NCBI RefSeq assembly: GCF_002549795.1
Contig: NZ_CP021435.1
Span: 1,178,001 to 1,242,000 of the forward strand
Length of the DNA: 64,000 nucleotides
Direction of reading: 5' to 3'
From: Halomonas beimenensis
GTDB taxonomy: Bacteria > Pseudomonadota > Gammaproteobacteria > Pseudomonadales > Halomonadaceae
The notes under the pieces are model-generated. The model was not told where the DNA came from and made no database searches. It worked only from the letters and a program-made list of their open reading frames with translations. How positions within the stretch are numbered: position 1 is the stretch's first letter; every line of letters begins with the position of its first letter. The translations under genes were made by a program, and so were the position numbers. Positions 18,038-25,634 of the stretch are shown here, piece after piece.

Positions 18038-19405
18038 ATGAGTAACCGCCAGGAGCAGCCGCTCTTCCACGACTGGTTCCAGACCCGCGGCATCACCGAG
18101 GTCGAGTGCCTGGTCACCGACCTCACCGGCATCCTCAAGGGCAAGATCATGCCCGCCAACAAGTACCTGGGCGGAGGGCGCCCGCGGCTGCCGGACTCGA
18201 TCTTCATCCAGACCGTCACCGGCGGCTATCCCGATGACGAGGACATTCACTTCTGGAACCCCGCCGAGCGGGACATGGAGCTGGTGCCGGATCCCAGTGC
18301 CATCTACCTGGTGCCCTGGGCCGAGGATCCCACCGCCCAGATCATCCACGATTGCCACTACCTGACCGGCGAGCCGGTGGAGCTGGCCCCGCGACACGTG
18401 CTCAAGCGGGTGTTGTCGCTCTACGAGGCCCGGGGCTGGAAGCCGGTGGTGGCGCCCGAGGTCGAGTTCTTCCTGGTCAAGACCAACACCGATTCCGACT
18501 ATCCCCTGGAGCCGCCCATCGGCCGCACCGGCCGCCAGGAGAGCAGCCGGCAGTCCTTCTCCATCGACGCCGTCAACGAGTTCGACCCGCTGTTCGAGGA
18601 GATGTACGACTACTGCGAGGCCATGAACCTGGACCTGGACACCCTGATCCATGAGGAAGGGGCGGGCCAGATGGAGGTCAACTTCCAGCACGGCGACCCG
18701 CTCAAGCTGGCCGACCAGGTGGTGATGTTCAAGCGCACCCTGCGCGAGACGGCGCTGCGCCACGGCATGTACGCCACCTTCATGGCCAAGCCGATGGCGG
18801 GGGAGCCGGGCAGCTCGATGCACATCCACCAGAGCCTGGTGGACGCCGAGGAGGGCAACAACCTCTTCGCCGGCGAGGACGACCAGCCCAGCCGACTCTT
18901 CCAGCAGTTCATCGGCGGACTGCAGCGCTACCTGCCGGCCGCCATGCCGCTGCTCGCGCCCAACGTCAACTCCTATCGGCGCCTGATGCGCACCGAGACC
19001 AGCGGCTCGGCACCGATCAACGTGGAGTGGGGGACCGACAACCGCACCGTGGGCCTGCGGGTGCCGGTCTCGCCCCCCGAGGCGACCCGGGTGGAGAACC
19101 GCCTGGCCGGGGCCGACGCCAATCCCTACCTGGTGATGGCGGCCTCGCTGGCCTGCGGCTACCTGGGCATGCTCGGCCAGCTGGAGCCACGCCCGCCCAT
19201 GGTGGGCTCGGCCTGGGACAGCGGCCACCGGCTGCCCGACGACATCGGGCCGGCCCTGGACCTGCTGCGGGAGTGCAAGCCCCTGGCCGACATCCTCGGC
19301 GAGCGGTTCACCAACAGCTACCTGGCGGTCAAGCGGGCCGAGCACCGGGAGTACTTCCAGGTGATCAGCTCCTGGGAGCGCGAGCACCTGCTGCTGCGGG
19401 TCTAG
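18038..19405 (+). CDS. puuA: Gamma-glutamylpolyamine synthetase, glutamine-synthetase family (copy 1)
   Basis: 455 residues of the glutamine-synthetase fold. The N-terminal beta-grasp domain (TEVECLVTDLTGILKGKIMP) precedes the catalytic barrel with EVEFFLVKTN, EGAGQMEVNF, GSSMHIHQSL, NSYRRL and the arginine-bearing NRTVGLRVP. Members with this build ligate glutamate to amines such as putrescine (PuuA, SpuI) with ATP rather than to ammonia. It ends the run oxidase-potABCD-like, 54 bases after the binding-protein gene and 24 bases before a strong terminator, so uptake, glutamylation and oxidation are co-expressed. A paralogue at 33456 lies by puuD. Which amine each copy uses is open. Confidence 0.87.
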   Translation: MSNRQEQPLFHDWFQTRGITEVECLVTDLTGILKGKIMPANKYLGGGRPRLPDSIFIQTVTGGYPDDEDIHFWNPAERDMELVPDPSAIYLVPWAEDPTAQIIHDCHYLTGEPVELAPRHVLKRVLSLYEARGWKPVVAPEVEFFLVKTNTDSDYPLEPPIGRTGRQESSRQSFSIDAVNEFDPLFEEMYDYCEAMNLDLDTLIHEEGAGQMEVNFQHGDPLKLADQVVMFKRTLRETALRHGMYATFMAKPMAGEPGSSMHIHQSLVDAEEGNNLFAGEDDQPSRLFQQFIGGLQRYLPAAMPLLAPNVNSYRRLMRTETSGSAPINVEWGTDNRTVGLRVPVSPPEATRVENRLAGADANPYLVMAASLACGYLGMLGQLEPRPPMVGSAWDSGHRLPDDIGPALDLLRECKPLADILGERFTNSYLAVKRAEHREYFQVISSWEREHLLLRV

Positions 19406-19429
19406 GGGATCCCCCGATCCGCTCTTCGA

Positions 19430-19456
19430 GGGCGCCGGCCATGCCGGCGCCCTTTT
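19430..19456 (+). terminator. Strong intrinsic terminator of the amine uptake operon
   Basis: GGGCGCCGGC (19430-19439), loop CAT, GCCGGCGCCC (19443-19452), then TTTT. A ten-base perfect stem followed by a U-run closes the transcript begun before 12697. Confidence 0.9.
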
Positions 19457-19500
19457 CATTGAAGAGCCGAACATGTGGAAAGAAAAGCATGTCTTTTGGC

Positions 19501-19530
19501 TTGGAATTTTCCCGGAAGTCACCGTATCAT
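19501..19530 (+). promoter_or_regulatory. Probable sigma-70 promoter for the second oxidase
   Basis: TTGGAA (19501-19506) and TATCAT (19525-19530) are 18 bases apart, between the terminator and the gene at 19573. The AT-rich word GTGTTAAATAAAATAACCAC follows and may hold an operator. The gene therefore seems separately transcribed from the operon before it. Confidence 0.5.
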
Positions 19531-19572
19531 TGGGCACATGGTGTTAAATAAAATAACCACTACGGAGGCCTC

Positions 19573-20865
19573 ATGAGCGTCTCGAACGAAACGGAACATG
19601 TCGGGTCCTGGTACGCGGCCACCGCCAACCCGGCGCCCTCCCGACCGCCCCTGGAAGGGGAGATCCAGTGTGACGTCTGCGTGGTGGGGGCGGGGTTCAC
19701 CGGCATTTCCGCCGCCCTGCACCTGGCCGAGCAGGGGCACAGGGTCGTCGTGCTGGAGGCCGCCCGGGTGGGCTTCGGTGCCTCGGGGCGCAACGGCGGC
19801 CAGATCGTCAACAGCTACAGCCGGGACATGGACGTCATCGAGGCCAAGTACGGCGACGAGACGGCGCGTGCCCTGGGCGACATGGCCTTCGAGGGGAATC
19901 GCATCATCCGCGAGCGCATCGAACGCTACGGCATCGAGTGCGACCTGCGCGACGGCAATCTCTTCGCCGCCTGCAACGCCAGGCAGCTGAAGGGGCTGGT
20001 CGAGCACAAGGCGCTGTGGGAGCGCTACGGCCATCGGGACCTGGAGCTGCTGGAGGGGGAGGCGGTCAAGCGCGAGGTCGCCTCCGAGCGTTACGTGGGG
20101 GCCCTGGTGGACCATTCGGGGGGGCACCTGCATCCGCTCAACCTGGTGCTGGGGCAGGCTGCGGCCGTGGAGTCCCTGGGCGGGATCATCCACGAGCAGA
20201 CCCCGGTCACGGCCCTCGAGCACGGCCAGCCGGTGCGCCTCACCACGCCCCGCGGGCGGGTCCATGCCGAGCGGGTGGTGATGGCCGGCAACGCCTACCA
20301 TCAGGGCATCCTGCCGGCGCTGGAGGGCAAGTCCATGCCCTGCGGCACCCAGATCATCACCACCGAGCCGCTGGAGGCCGAGCGCGCCCGGGCGCTGTTG
20401 CCGGGCGGCCTGGCGGTGGAGGACTGCAACTACCTGCTGGACTATTACCGCCTCACCGCCGACAACCGGCTGCTCTACGGGGGCGGGGTCAACTACGGCG
20501 GCCAGGACCCGGCCGACATCGAGGCGGTGATCCGGCCCAAGATGGAGAAGACCTTCCCGGGCCTGGCGGACGTGCGGGTCGACTACGCCTGGAGCGGCAC
20601 CTTCCTGATGACGCTCAACCGGCTGCCCCAGTTCGGGGTGCTCAACGACAACGTCTACTACGCCCAGGGCTACTCCGGTCACGGCGTGACCTGCACCCAC
20701 CTGGCGGGACGGCTGATCGCCGAGGCCATGGCCGGCCGTGAGGCGCGCTTCGACGCCTTCGCCGGCCTGCCGCACCTGCCGTTCCCCGGGGGGCGGATGC
20801 TGCGGGTGCCGCTCTCGGCGCTGGGCGCCTGGTACTACGAGACCCGCGACCGGCTGGGGATCTGA
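19573..20865 (+). CDS. puuB: FAD-dependent amine oxidoreductase, PuuB-like (copy 2)
   Basis: 430 residues, paralogous to the product of the gene at 12697 over its whole length. The FAD fold is DVCVVGAGFTGISAALHLAE (about 36-55), followed by GFGASGRNGGQIVNSYSRD, closer to classical PuuB than the first copy. VYYAQGYSGHGVTCTHLAGR near the C-terminus is the conserved flavin-contacting loop. The expected reaction is oxidation of gamma-glutamylputrescine or a related secondary amine to the aldehyde. The ATG at 19573 follows CTACGGAGGCC, a strong ribosome site. It has its own promoter and converges with the DMGDH-like gene 21 bases downstream. Two oxidases and two ligases suggest two amines or two growth conditions. 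Confidence 0.86.
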   Translation: MSVSNETEHVGSWYAATANPAPSRPPLEGEIQCDVCVVGAGFTGISAALHLAEQGHRVVVLEAARVGFGASGRNGGQIVNSYSRDMDVIEAKYGDETARALGDMAFEGNRIIRERIERYGIECDLRDGNLFAACNARQLKGLVEHKALWERYGHRDLELLEGEAVKREVASERYVGALVDHSGGHLHPLNLVLGQAAAVESLGGIIHEQTPVTALEHGQPVRLTTPRGRVHAERVVMAGNAYHQGILPALEGKSMPCGTQIITTEPLEAERARALLPGGLAVEDCNYLLDYYRLTADNRLLYGGGVNYGGQDPADIEAVIRPKMEKTFPGLADVRVDYAWSGTFLMTLNRLPQFGVLNDNVYYAQGYSGHGVTCTHLAGRLIAEAMAGREARFDAFAGLPHLPFPGGRMLRVPLSALGAWYYETRDRLGI

Positions 20866-20886
20866 GCGGCCCCCGGGGATATCGGC

Positions 20887-23454
20887 TCAGCTCTTGGGTC
20901 GCCGGTTCTCGGGATCGTACAACGGCCGGTAGCCCACCGCCTCGATGCGCAGTGGATACTGCTCGCCGAAGTACTCCATCAGCAGCCGCCCCCCTTCCCG
21001 GGCGGCCTCCGCCGGCAGGTAGCCCAGGGCGATGGTCTTCCCCAGCGAGGGGCCGTAGGCGATGCTGGTCACGTAGGAGCGCCGCCCCAGGGCATCCACC
21101 AGCACCTCGCCGCTCTCCGGGTCGAGGAGCGGCGCATGGCCCACCGGGTAGCGGGGAAGGCCCCGGGCATCCCGGTTGTCCTCCAGGGTCAGGGTGCAGA
21201 GGTAGGCCGGCTGTCGCTCGCGCTCGCGCTGCTCCAGGTAGGCCGCCTTGCCATGGAAGTCCTCGGCCTTGACCTTGGGCCGGGCGAGGCCCGCCTCGTA
21301 GAGGTTGTACTCGGTGAGCAGGTCGGCGTTCTGCAGCCGCAGGCTCTTCTCCAGGCGGCGGCTGTTGGCGTAGGTCTCGATCCCCACCGGGGTGACGCCC
21401 TGCTCGTAGAGCAGGTCCCAGAGGGCCAGGCCGTAGCTGAAGGGCACGTAGAGCTCCCAGCCCTGCTCCCCCACGTAGGAGATGCGGAAGGCCCAGACCG
21501 GCAGACCGCGCAGGCGGATCTCCCGGGCCGTGGCGAAGGGGAAACGCTCCGCGTCCAGTGCCTGGGGGTCGTCGGCCACTCGCTGCAGGGCACGCCGGGC
21601 GTTGGGTCCCCAGACGCCCAGGGTGGCCAGGCCGTCGGAGCGGTCCTCCAGCCGATAGCGGGTCAGCCCGCGGGTCTCGGCCATGCGGGTGATCCAGACC
21701 CGATCACGGGGGCCGGTGTCGCCACCGCACACCACCCGGAAGGCGTCGTCGGCCAGGCGGATGATGGTCAGGTCGGAATGCACGCCGCCGGCGTCGTCGA
21801 GGAAGTGCGTATAGACCCCCTTGCCGACCGGGGTCCCACCCCCGACCCTGGCCACGGAGAGATACTCCAGCAGCGCCTCGGCATCGGGGCCGATCAGATC
21901 ATAGATGGCGAAGTGGGACAGGTTGATCATGCCCACGTCCTCGCTCAGGGCGAGATGCTCGGCATTGGAGACCCGCCAGAAGTGCCGCGCGTCCCACTCG
22001 TCCGGTCGCTCGGGCACCCGGTCGCCGTAGCGCTCCAGGAGGTGCTCGTTGGCGGCATAGCCGTGGGCGCGCTCCCAGCCCGCCGTCTCCATGAAGTGGC
22101 CGCCGAGCTCCACCTCCCGGGGCCAGAAGGGGCCGCGGCGAAGGTTGCGCCCGGACTCGAAGGGTTCGCGCGGGTGCACCGCTGGGTCGTAGATCTTGCG
22201 GGCGATCTCCCGGCAGCGGCCGTAGACGTAGTCCGGCGTCTTCTGCACCGGGTAGAAGCGGGCGATGTCGATGCCGTGCGTGTCGACCTCGGTGCGCCCG
22301 GTGGTCAGCCAGTCGGCCAGCACCTTGCCCATGCCCGGTCCGTCCTTGACCCAGACGGCCTCGCAGAACCACAGGCCGCGGGTCTCGGGAGCTTCCCCGA
22401 CCAGGGAGCTGCCGTCGTTGGTGACCGAGAGCAGGCCATTGAAGGAATGCTTCTCGTCCCAGCCCAGCTCGCCGAGCACCGGGGTGAGCCCGATGGCCCG
22501 CTCGAAGGCGTGCATGACCTGGTCGAGTTCCAGGTCGCGCATGGAGGGCGAGAGCCGGGCCTGATGGCGCTCCAGGATCTCGGCGGGACGCACCAGCCGG
22601 GGCTCGGTGGTCTCGTAGTAGCCCCACTCGAGCTGGCCGCCCTCGGTGGTGGCGGGATCGCCGGTGTCGCGCAGGTAGGCCGAGTTGCCCTGGTCGCGCA
22701 GCAGCGGATAGCCGATCTCCCGGCCGGTGCCGGCGAAGGTGTCGAAGGGGCCGAAGAACAGCAGCGGGTGCTCGACGGGCATCAACGGCAGGGCGGCGCC
22801 GCCCAGGGCGGCGGGGAGGGGGCCCCAGATGCCCGAGGTGACGATGACCACCGGGGTCTCGATATACCCCTTGGGGGTCTCGACGCCCCGGACCCGGCCG
22901 TCGCGCACGTCGATGTCGATCGCCGGGGTGTCGGCGAAGGTGGCGAGCTTGCCGGTGGCCTTGGCCCGCTCGATCAGCTCGCCGGCGACCTGCTGGGAGC
23001 GGGGCACCACCAGGCCGGCGTCCGGGTCCCAGAGGGCGCCCTGGATGAGCGTCTTGTCCAGCAAGGGGAAGCGCTCGGCGGCCTCGTCCGGGCCGATCAG
23101 CCGGGCCCGGGTGCCGAAGGCCTTGCCCGAGGCGACCTTGCGGGCCAGCTCCGCCATGCGCGCATCGTCGTCGACCCGGGCCACCTCCAGCCCGCCGATC
23201 CGCGCGTAATGGCCCAGGGCCTCGTAGAAGCGCTGGCTGTAGGTGGTGGTGTAGCACGACAGCCTGTCGTGGGCGGTCATGAAGCAGAAGTCCGAGGCAT
23301 GGGCCGTGGAGCCGATGTCCGAGGGAATGGAGGACTTGTCGAGTCCCACCAGGTTGTCCCAGCCCAGTTCGATCAGGTGGTGTGCCACGGAGGCACCGAC
23401 GATGCCGCCCTGGCCGATGATCACCGCGTCCGCTTGCCTGGGGAATGTCGCCAT
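20887..23454 (-). CDS. FAD oxidoreductase/GcvT fusion, dimethylglycine or sarcosine dehydrogenase-like
   Basis: 855 residues in three parts: an N-terminal FAD amine-oxidase domain (about 1-390; VIIGQGGIVGASVAHHLIEL is the dinucleotide fold), a linker domain (about 390-450), and a C-terminal GcvT/aminomethyltransferase domain (about 455-850; YVGEQGWELYVPFSYGLALW, GIETYANSRRLEKSLRL). In DMGDH and SarDH the flavin is bound covalently by a His in a G-T-x-H-A motif; GSTAHAS here keeps that His, near residue 51. Such enzymes N-demethylate methylated glycines and pass the methyl carbon to tetrahydrofolate through the GcvT part. The gene converges on the PuuB-like gene. It could equally act on another N-methylated amine. 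Downstream one-carbon units could end as formate for the adjacent Fds enzyme (inference). Confidence 0.85.
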   Translation of the reverse strand: MATFPRQADAVIIGQGGIVGASVAHHLIELGWDNLVGLDKSSIPSDIGSTAHASDFCFMTAHDRLSCYTTTYSQRFYEALGHYARIGGLEVARVDDDARMAELARKVASGKAFGTRARLIGPDEAAERFPLLDKTLIQGALWDPDAGLVVPRSQQVAGELIERAKATGKLATFADTPAIDIDVRDGRVRGVETPKGYIETPVVIVTSGIWGPLPAALGGAALPLMPVEHPLLFFGPFDTFAGTGREIGYPLLRDQGNSAYLRDTGDPATTEGGQLEWGYYETTEPRLVRPAEILERHQARLSPSMRDLELDQVMHAFERAIGLTPVLGELGWDEKHSFNGLLSVTNDGSSLVGEAPETRGLWFCEAVWVKDGPGMGKVLADWLTTGRTEVDTHGIDIARFYPVQKTPDYVYGRCREIARKIYDPAVHPREPFESGRNLRRGPFWPREVELGGHFMETAGWERAHGYAANEHLLERYGDRVPERPDEWDARHFWRVSNAEHLALSEDVGMINLSHFAIYDLIGPDAEALLEYLSVARVGGGTPVGKGVYTHFLDDAGGVHSDLTIIRLADDAFRVVCGGDTGPRDRVWITRMAETRGLTRYRLEDRSDGLATLGVWGPNARRALQRVADDPQALDAERFPFATAREIRLRGLPVWAFRISYVGEQGWELYVPFSYGLALWDLLYEQGVTPVGIETYANSRRLEKSLRLQNADLLTEYNLYEAGLARPKVKAEDFHGKAAYLEQRERERQPAYLCTLTLEDNRDARGLPRYPVGHAPLLDPESGEVLVDALGRRSYVTSIAYGPSLGKTIALGYLPAEAAREGGRLLMEYFGEQYPLRIEAVGYRPLYDPENRRPKS

Positions 23455-23910
23455 GGCCGTTCTCCTTCGCCGATGCGCCCGTTTCGCGTCGCCCTCCTGT
23501 CAACGTAATGCACCTCGAGGGCCCGGACTGCTCGACGACGACCCCGACATGCGCCATGGCGACAGTGGGCATGTGCGTCGGATCAGGGAAATCGCAGTTG
23601 GGTCTGGCGAGGGGCGCCGGGGACAGGTCACAGAGGGGGTTACGCCATGGATGGCGTCGGACGCCTTCGCTGGATGGCCCGGCGGCGGAGGGGGACTCGG
23701 GCAGGGCGTTGGGATTCGGCGACAGCCGCGCAGAAAGTGTGAAACCACGGGGCGCGGGCATGGAGCGCCCGGAGTGACGGCCTATACTGTGCCGCACTCG
23801 TCCCGGCACAGGAGGTGCCGGGGCGGCGCGTCGCATCCTCGGGTCACGCCGGCTGGGGCGACCCCATGGATTCCAGCGAGGGCGCCCGGGCGCCCTGGGA
23901 GAGGTGACAG
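23455..23910. promoter_or_regulatory. 456-base divergent control region with hairpins
   Basis: No gene is supported here. On the plus side TATACT (23783-23788) is a fair -10 for the gene at 23911. The leader after it contains CCCGGCAC-AGGAG-GTGCCGGG (23802-23822), an 8-bp perfect hairpin whose loop is a Shine-Dalgarno-like AGGAG, and a 14-bp perfect palindrome GGCGCCCGGGCGCC (23881-23894) just before the real ribosome site GAGAGGTGACAG. ACGCCAT-GG-ATGGCGT (23642-23657) is a further inverted repeat. On the minus side the DMGDH-like start follows GAAGGAGAACGGCC. Confidence 0.45.
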
Positions 23911-24459
23911 ATGAGCAAGTCGATCGTGGTAGGTGGCGCCCTGGCCGTGCTGGGGCTCGGTGGCATGGCCTTCGGGGCCTGGCAGATCCAGGAGAGCCGC
24001 CAGCCGCAGTATGCCGATATCACCGGAGTGGAGCCCCTGACCCGTACCGTGGAGACCCCCCGCGAGGTCTGCGAGGACGTGGTGGTGCAGCGCCAGGCCC
24101 CCACGCGGGATCCCCATCGGGTGGTCGGCACGGCGGCCGGTGCCATCGTCGGCGGGCTGCTGGGCAACCAGGTCGGCGGCGGCAGCGGCCGGAAGATCGC
24201 CACCCTGGCCGGGGCCGTGGGCGGCGGCTTCGCCGGCCGCGAGGTCCAGGAGCGCATCGAGGCGGGCCAGACCGTCTCCACCACCGAGCGGCGCTGTCAT
24301 ACCGTGACCGACAGCCACCAGGAGACGGTGGGCTATGAGGTCAGCTGGCGTTACGACGGTCAGGTGCACACCACCCGCCTGGACGAGCGGCCGCAGGGAG
24401 AGCGGGTGCAGATGGTGGACGGGCAGCCGCAGTGGGGGGCGCCGCCCTCCCAGGGCTGA
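23911..24459 (+). CDS. Glycine-zipper 2TM-domain envelope protein
   Basis: 182 residues. An N-terminal hydrophobic stretch (SIVVGGALAVLGLGGMAFGAW) is a signal anchor or uncleaved signal. A glycine-zipper segment follows at about residues 67-112 (VVGTAAGAIVGGLLGNQVGG, ATLAGAVGGGFAGREVQ), the repeat of the 17-kDa surface-antigen / Rick_17kDa family. The C-terminal third (VGYEVSWRYDGQVHTTRLDE) is a small beta domain often found after such zippers. Two cysteines flank the zipper. These proteins sit in the envelope and are often stress-induced, but their role is poorly defined. The ATG at 23911 follows GAGAGGTGACAG. It ends just before a bidirectional hairpin. Confidence 0.82.
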   Translation: MSKSIVVGGALAVLGLGGMAFGAWQIQESRQPQYADITGVEPLTRTVETPREVCEDVVVQRQAPTRDPHRVVGTAAGAIVGGLLGNQVGGGSGRKIATLAGAVGGGFAGREVQERIEAGQTVSTTERRCHTVTDSHQETVGYEVSWRYDGQVHTTRLDERPQGERVQMVDGQPQWGAPPSQG

Positions 24460-24483
24460 ATGCCCTCGACCGGGCTCATGACG

Positions 24484-24509
24484 AAGGGCCGGCCTCCGGG
24501 CCGGCCCTT
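24484..24509. terminator. Bidirectional terminator hairpin between convergent genes
   Basis: AAGGGCCGGC (24484-24493) pairs with GCCGGCCCTT (24500-24509) around CTCCGG. It stands between the ends of the glycine-zipper gene and of fdsD. Neither side has a clear T-run, so termination may be partial. Confidence 0.6.
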
Positions 24510-24520
24510 CCTGCCTCGGG

Positions 24521-24754
24521 TCAGCCCGCCTGGCGCTCGGCGAGGGGTTCCACGGCCTGCCGGGCCAGCGGCGCCAGGCCATTGTCGGCCTCGTCCAGGC
24601 AGGCGATCACCCGTCGCTTCATGGGGCGGGCCCAGAACTTCTCCAGATGGTCGCAGACGCCGTCCGCGGCCTCGTCCGGCTCGCGTCCCCCGCCCAGGTT
24701 GGCGGCGATCTGGTTGACCATGCGCACCAGCTGCGCGTCTTGATCCAGTGTCAT
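24521..24754 (-). CDS. fdsD: NAD-dependent formate dehydrogenase delta subunit
   Basis: 77 residues: LVRMVNQIAANLGGGREPDEAA, then VCDHLEKFWARPMKRRVI, the two conserved blocks of the FdsD family. FdsD is a small cytoplasmic protein encoded with soluble NAD-linked formate dehydrogenases and needed for their full activity, probably in assembly. It is the last gene of fdsGBA-fdhD-fdsD, the order known from Cupriavidus. I chose the ATG at 24754, which has GAGG eight bases upstream. An in-frame ATG at 24772 would overlap the fdhD end and add six residues. Confidence 0.88.
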   Translation of the reverse strand: MTLDQDAQLVRMVNQIAANLGGGREPDEAADGVCDHLEKFWARPMKRRVIACLDEADNGLAPLARQAVEPLAERQAG

Positions 24755-24764
24755 CCTCGATTCC

Positions 24765-25634
24765 TCACGCATGAGCCTGCGCCGCCAGCGGTGCGGCGTC
24801 GGGGCGATGATAGATCAGGTGGCGACCGGGGCGGGCGAAGCCGACCAGCAGCAGCCCGGCCTCCCGGGCCTGCTCCACCGCCAGCGCCGTGGCCGCGGAG
24901 ACGGCCACCAGGGCACCGATGCCGGCGCTGGCGCTCTTGTGCACCATCTCGTAGCTGGCGCGGCTCGAGACCAGGGCGAACCCGCTCTCGCTCGGCCCGC
25001 CCTCCCGGGCCAGGGCGCCGATCAGCTTGTCCAGGGCGTTGTGGCGCCCCACGTCCTCGCGGACCAGGCGGATGCGTCCCACGCCGTCGCACCAGGCGGC
25101 CCCATGGGTGGCGCCGGTGGCCGCCTGCAGCGCCTGATGGTCGGCCAGCGCCGCCAGGGCGCGCTGGATGGCGACGTCGGCCAGCGCCGGGGCCCGCACC
25201 CGGGCGATGGGGCGAATCGCCTGCTCCAGGGCCTCGGTGCCGCACAGCCCGCAGCCGGTGCGTCCCGCGAGGCTGCGGCGGCGGGCCTTGAGCTCCGCCA
25301 GCCGCCGGCTGGCGACCGTCAGGTGCACGGCCAGGCCCCGGGCCTGCTCGCGAACCTCCAGGTCATAGCACTCGTGAGGGTGCGCGAGGATGCCCTCGGA
25401 GAGGCTGAAGCCCAGGGCGAAGTCCTCGAGATCCTCGGGCGTGGCCATCATCACCGCATGGGAGATGCCGTTGTAGACCAGCGCCACCGGCACTTCCCTC
25501 GCCAGCACGTCCTCGACCTCGTCGGCGTACCAGCCCGACGGCCCGCGCCGGACCTCCACGGGGCGGCGAGCCAGGGCGGCGCCCTTCGTCGCGTAGGCCG
25601 CGTCCTGCCGCGAGGTCCCTCGCCGGCGGCTCAT
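24765..25634 (-). CDS. fdhD: Formate dehydrogenase accessory sulfurtransferase
   Basis: 289 residues. FdhD transfers sulfur from a cysteine desulfurase to the molybdenum/bis-MGD cofactor, giving the sulfido ligand needed by formate dehydrogenase. The mobile C-x-x-C loop is at Cys118 and Cys121 in RTGCGLCGTEAL, and the family blocks LVYNGISHAVMMATPEDLED, FALGFSLSEGI, EDVGRHNALDKLIG and SSRASYEMVHKS are all present. The start is the ATG at 25634, which overlaps the fdsA stop as ATGA. Coupling to fdsA ensures that maturation factor and target are made together. Confidence 0.95.
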   Translation of the reverse strand: MSRRRGTSRQDAAYATKGAALARRPVEVRRGPSGWYADEVEDVLAREVPVALVYNGISHAVMMATPEDLEDFALGFSLSEGILAHPHECYDLEVREQARGLAVHLTVASRRLAELKARRRSLAGRTGCGLCGTEALEQAIRPIARVRAPALADVAIQRALAALADHQALQAATGATHGAAWCDGVGRIRLVREDVGRHNALDKLIGALAREGGPSESGFALVSSRASYEMVHKSASAGIGALVAVSAATALAVEQAREAGLLLVGFARPGRHLIYHRPDAAPLAAQAHA

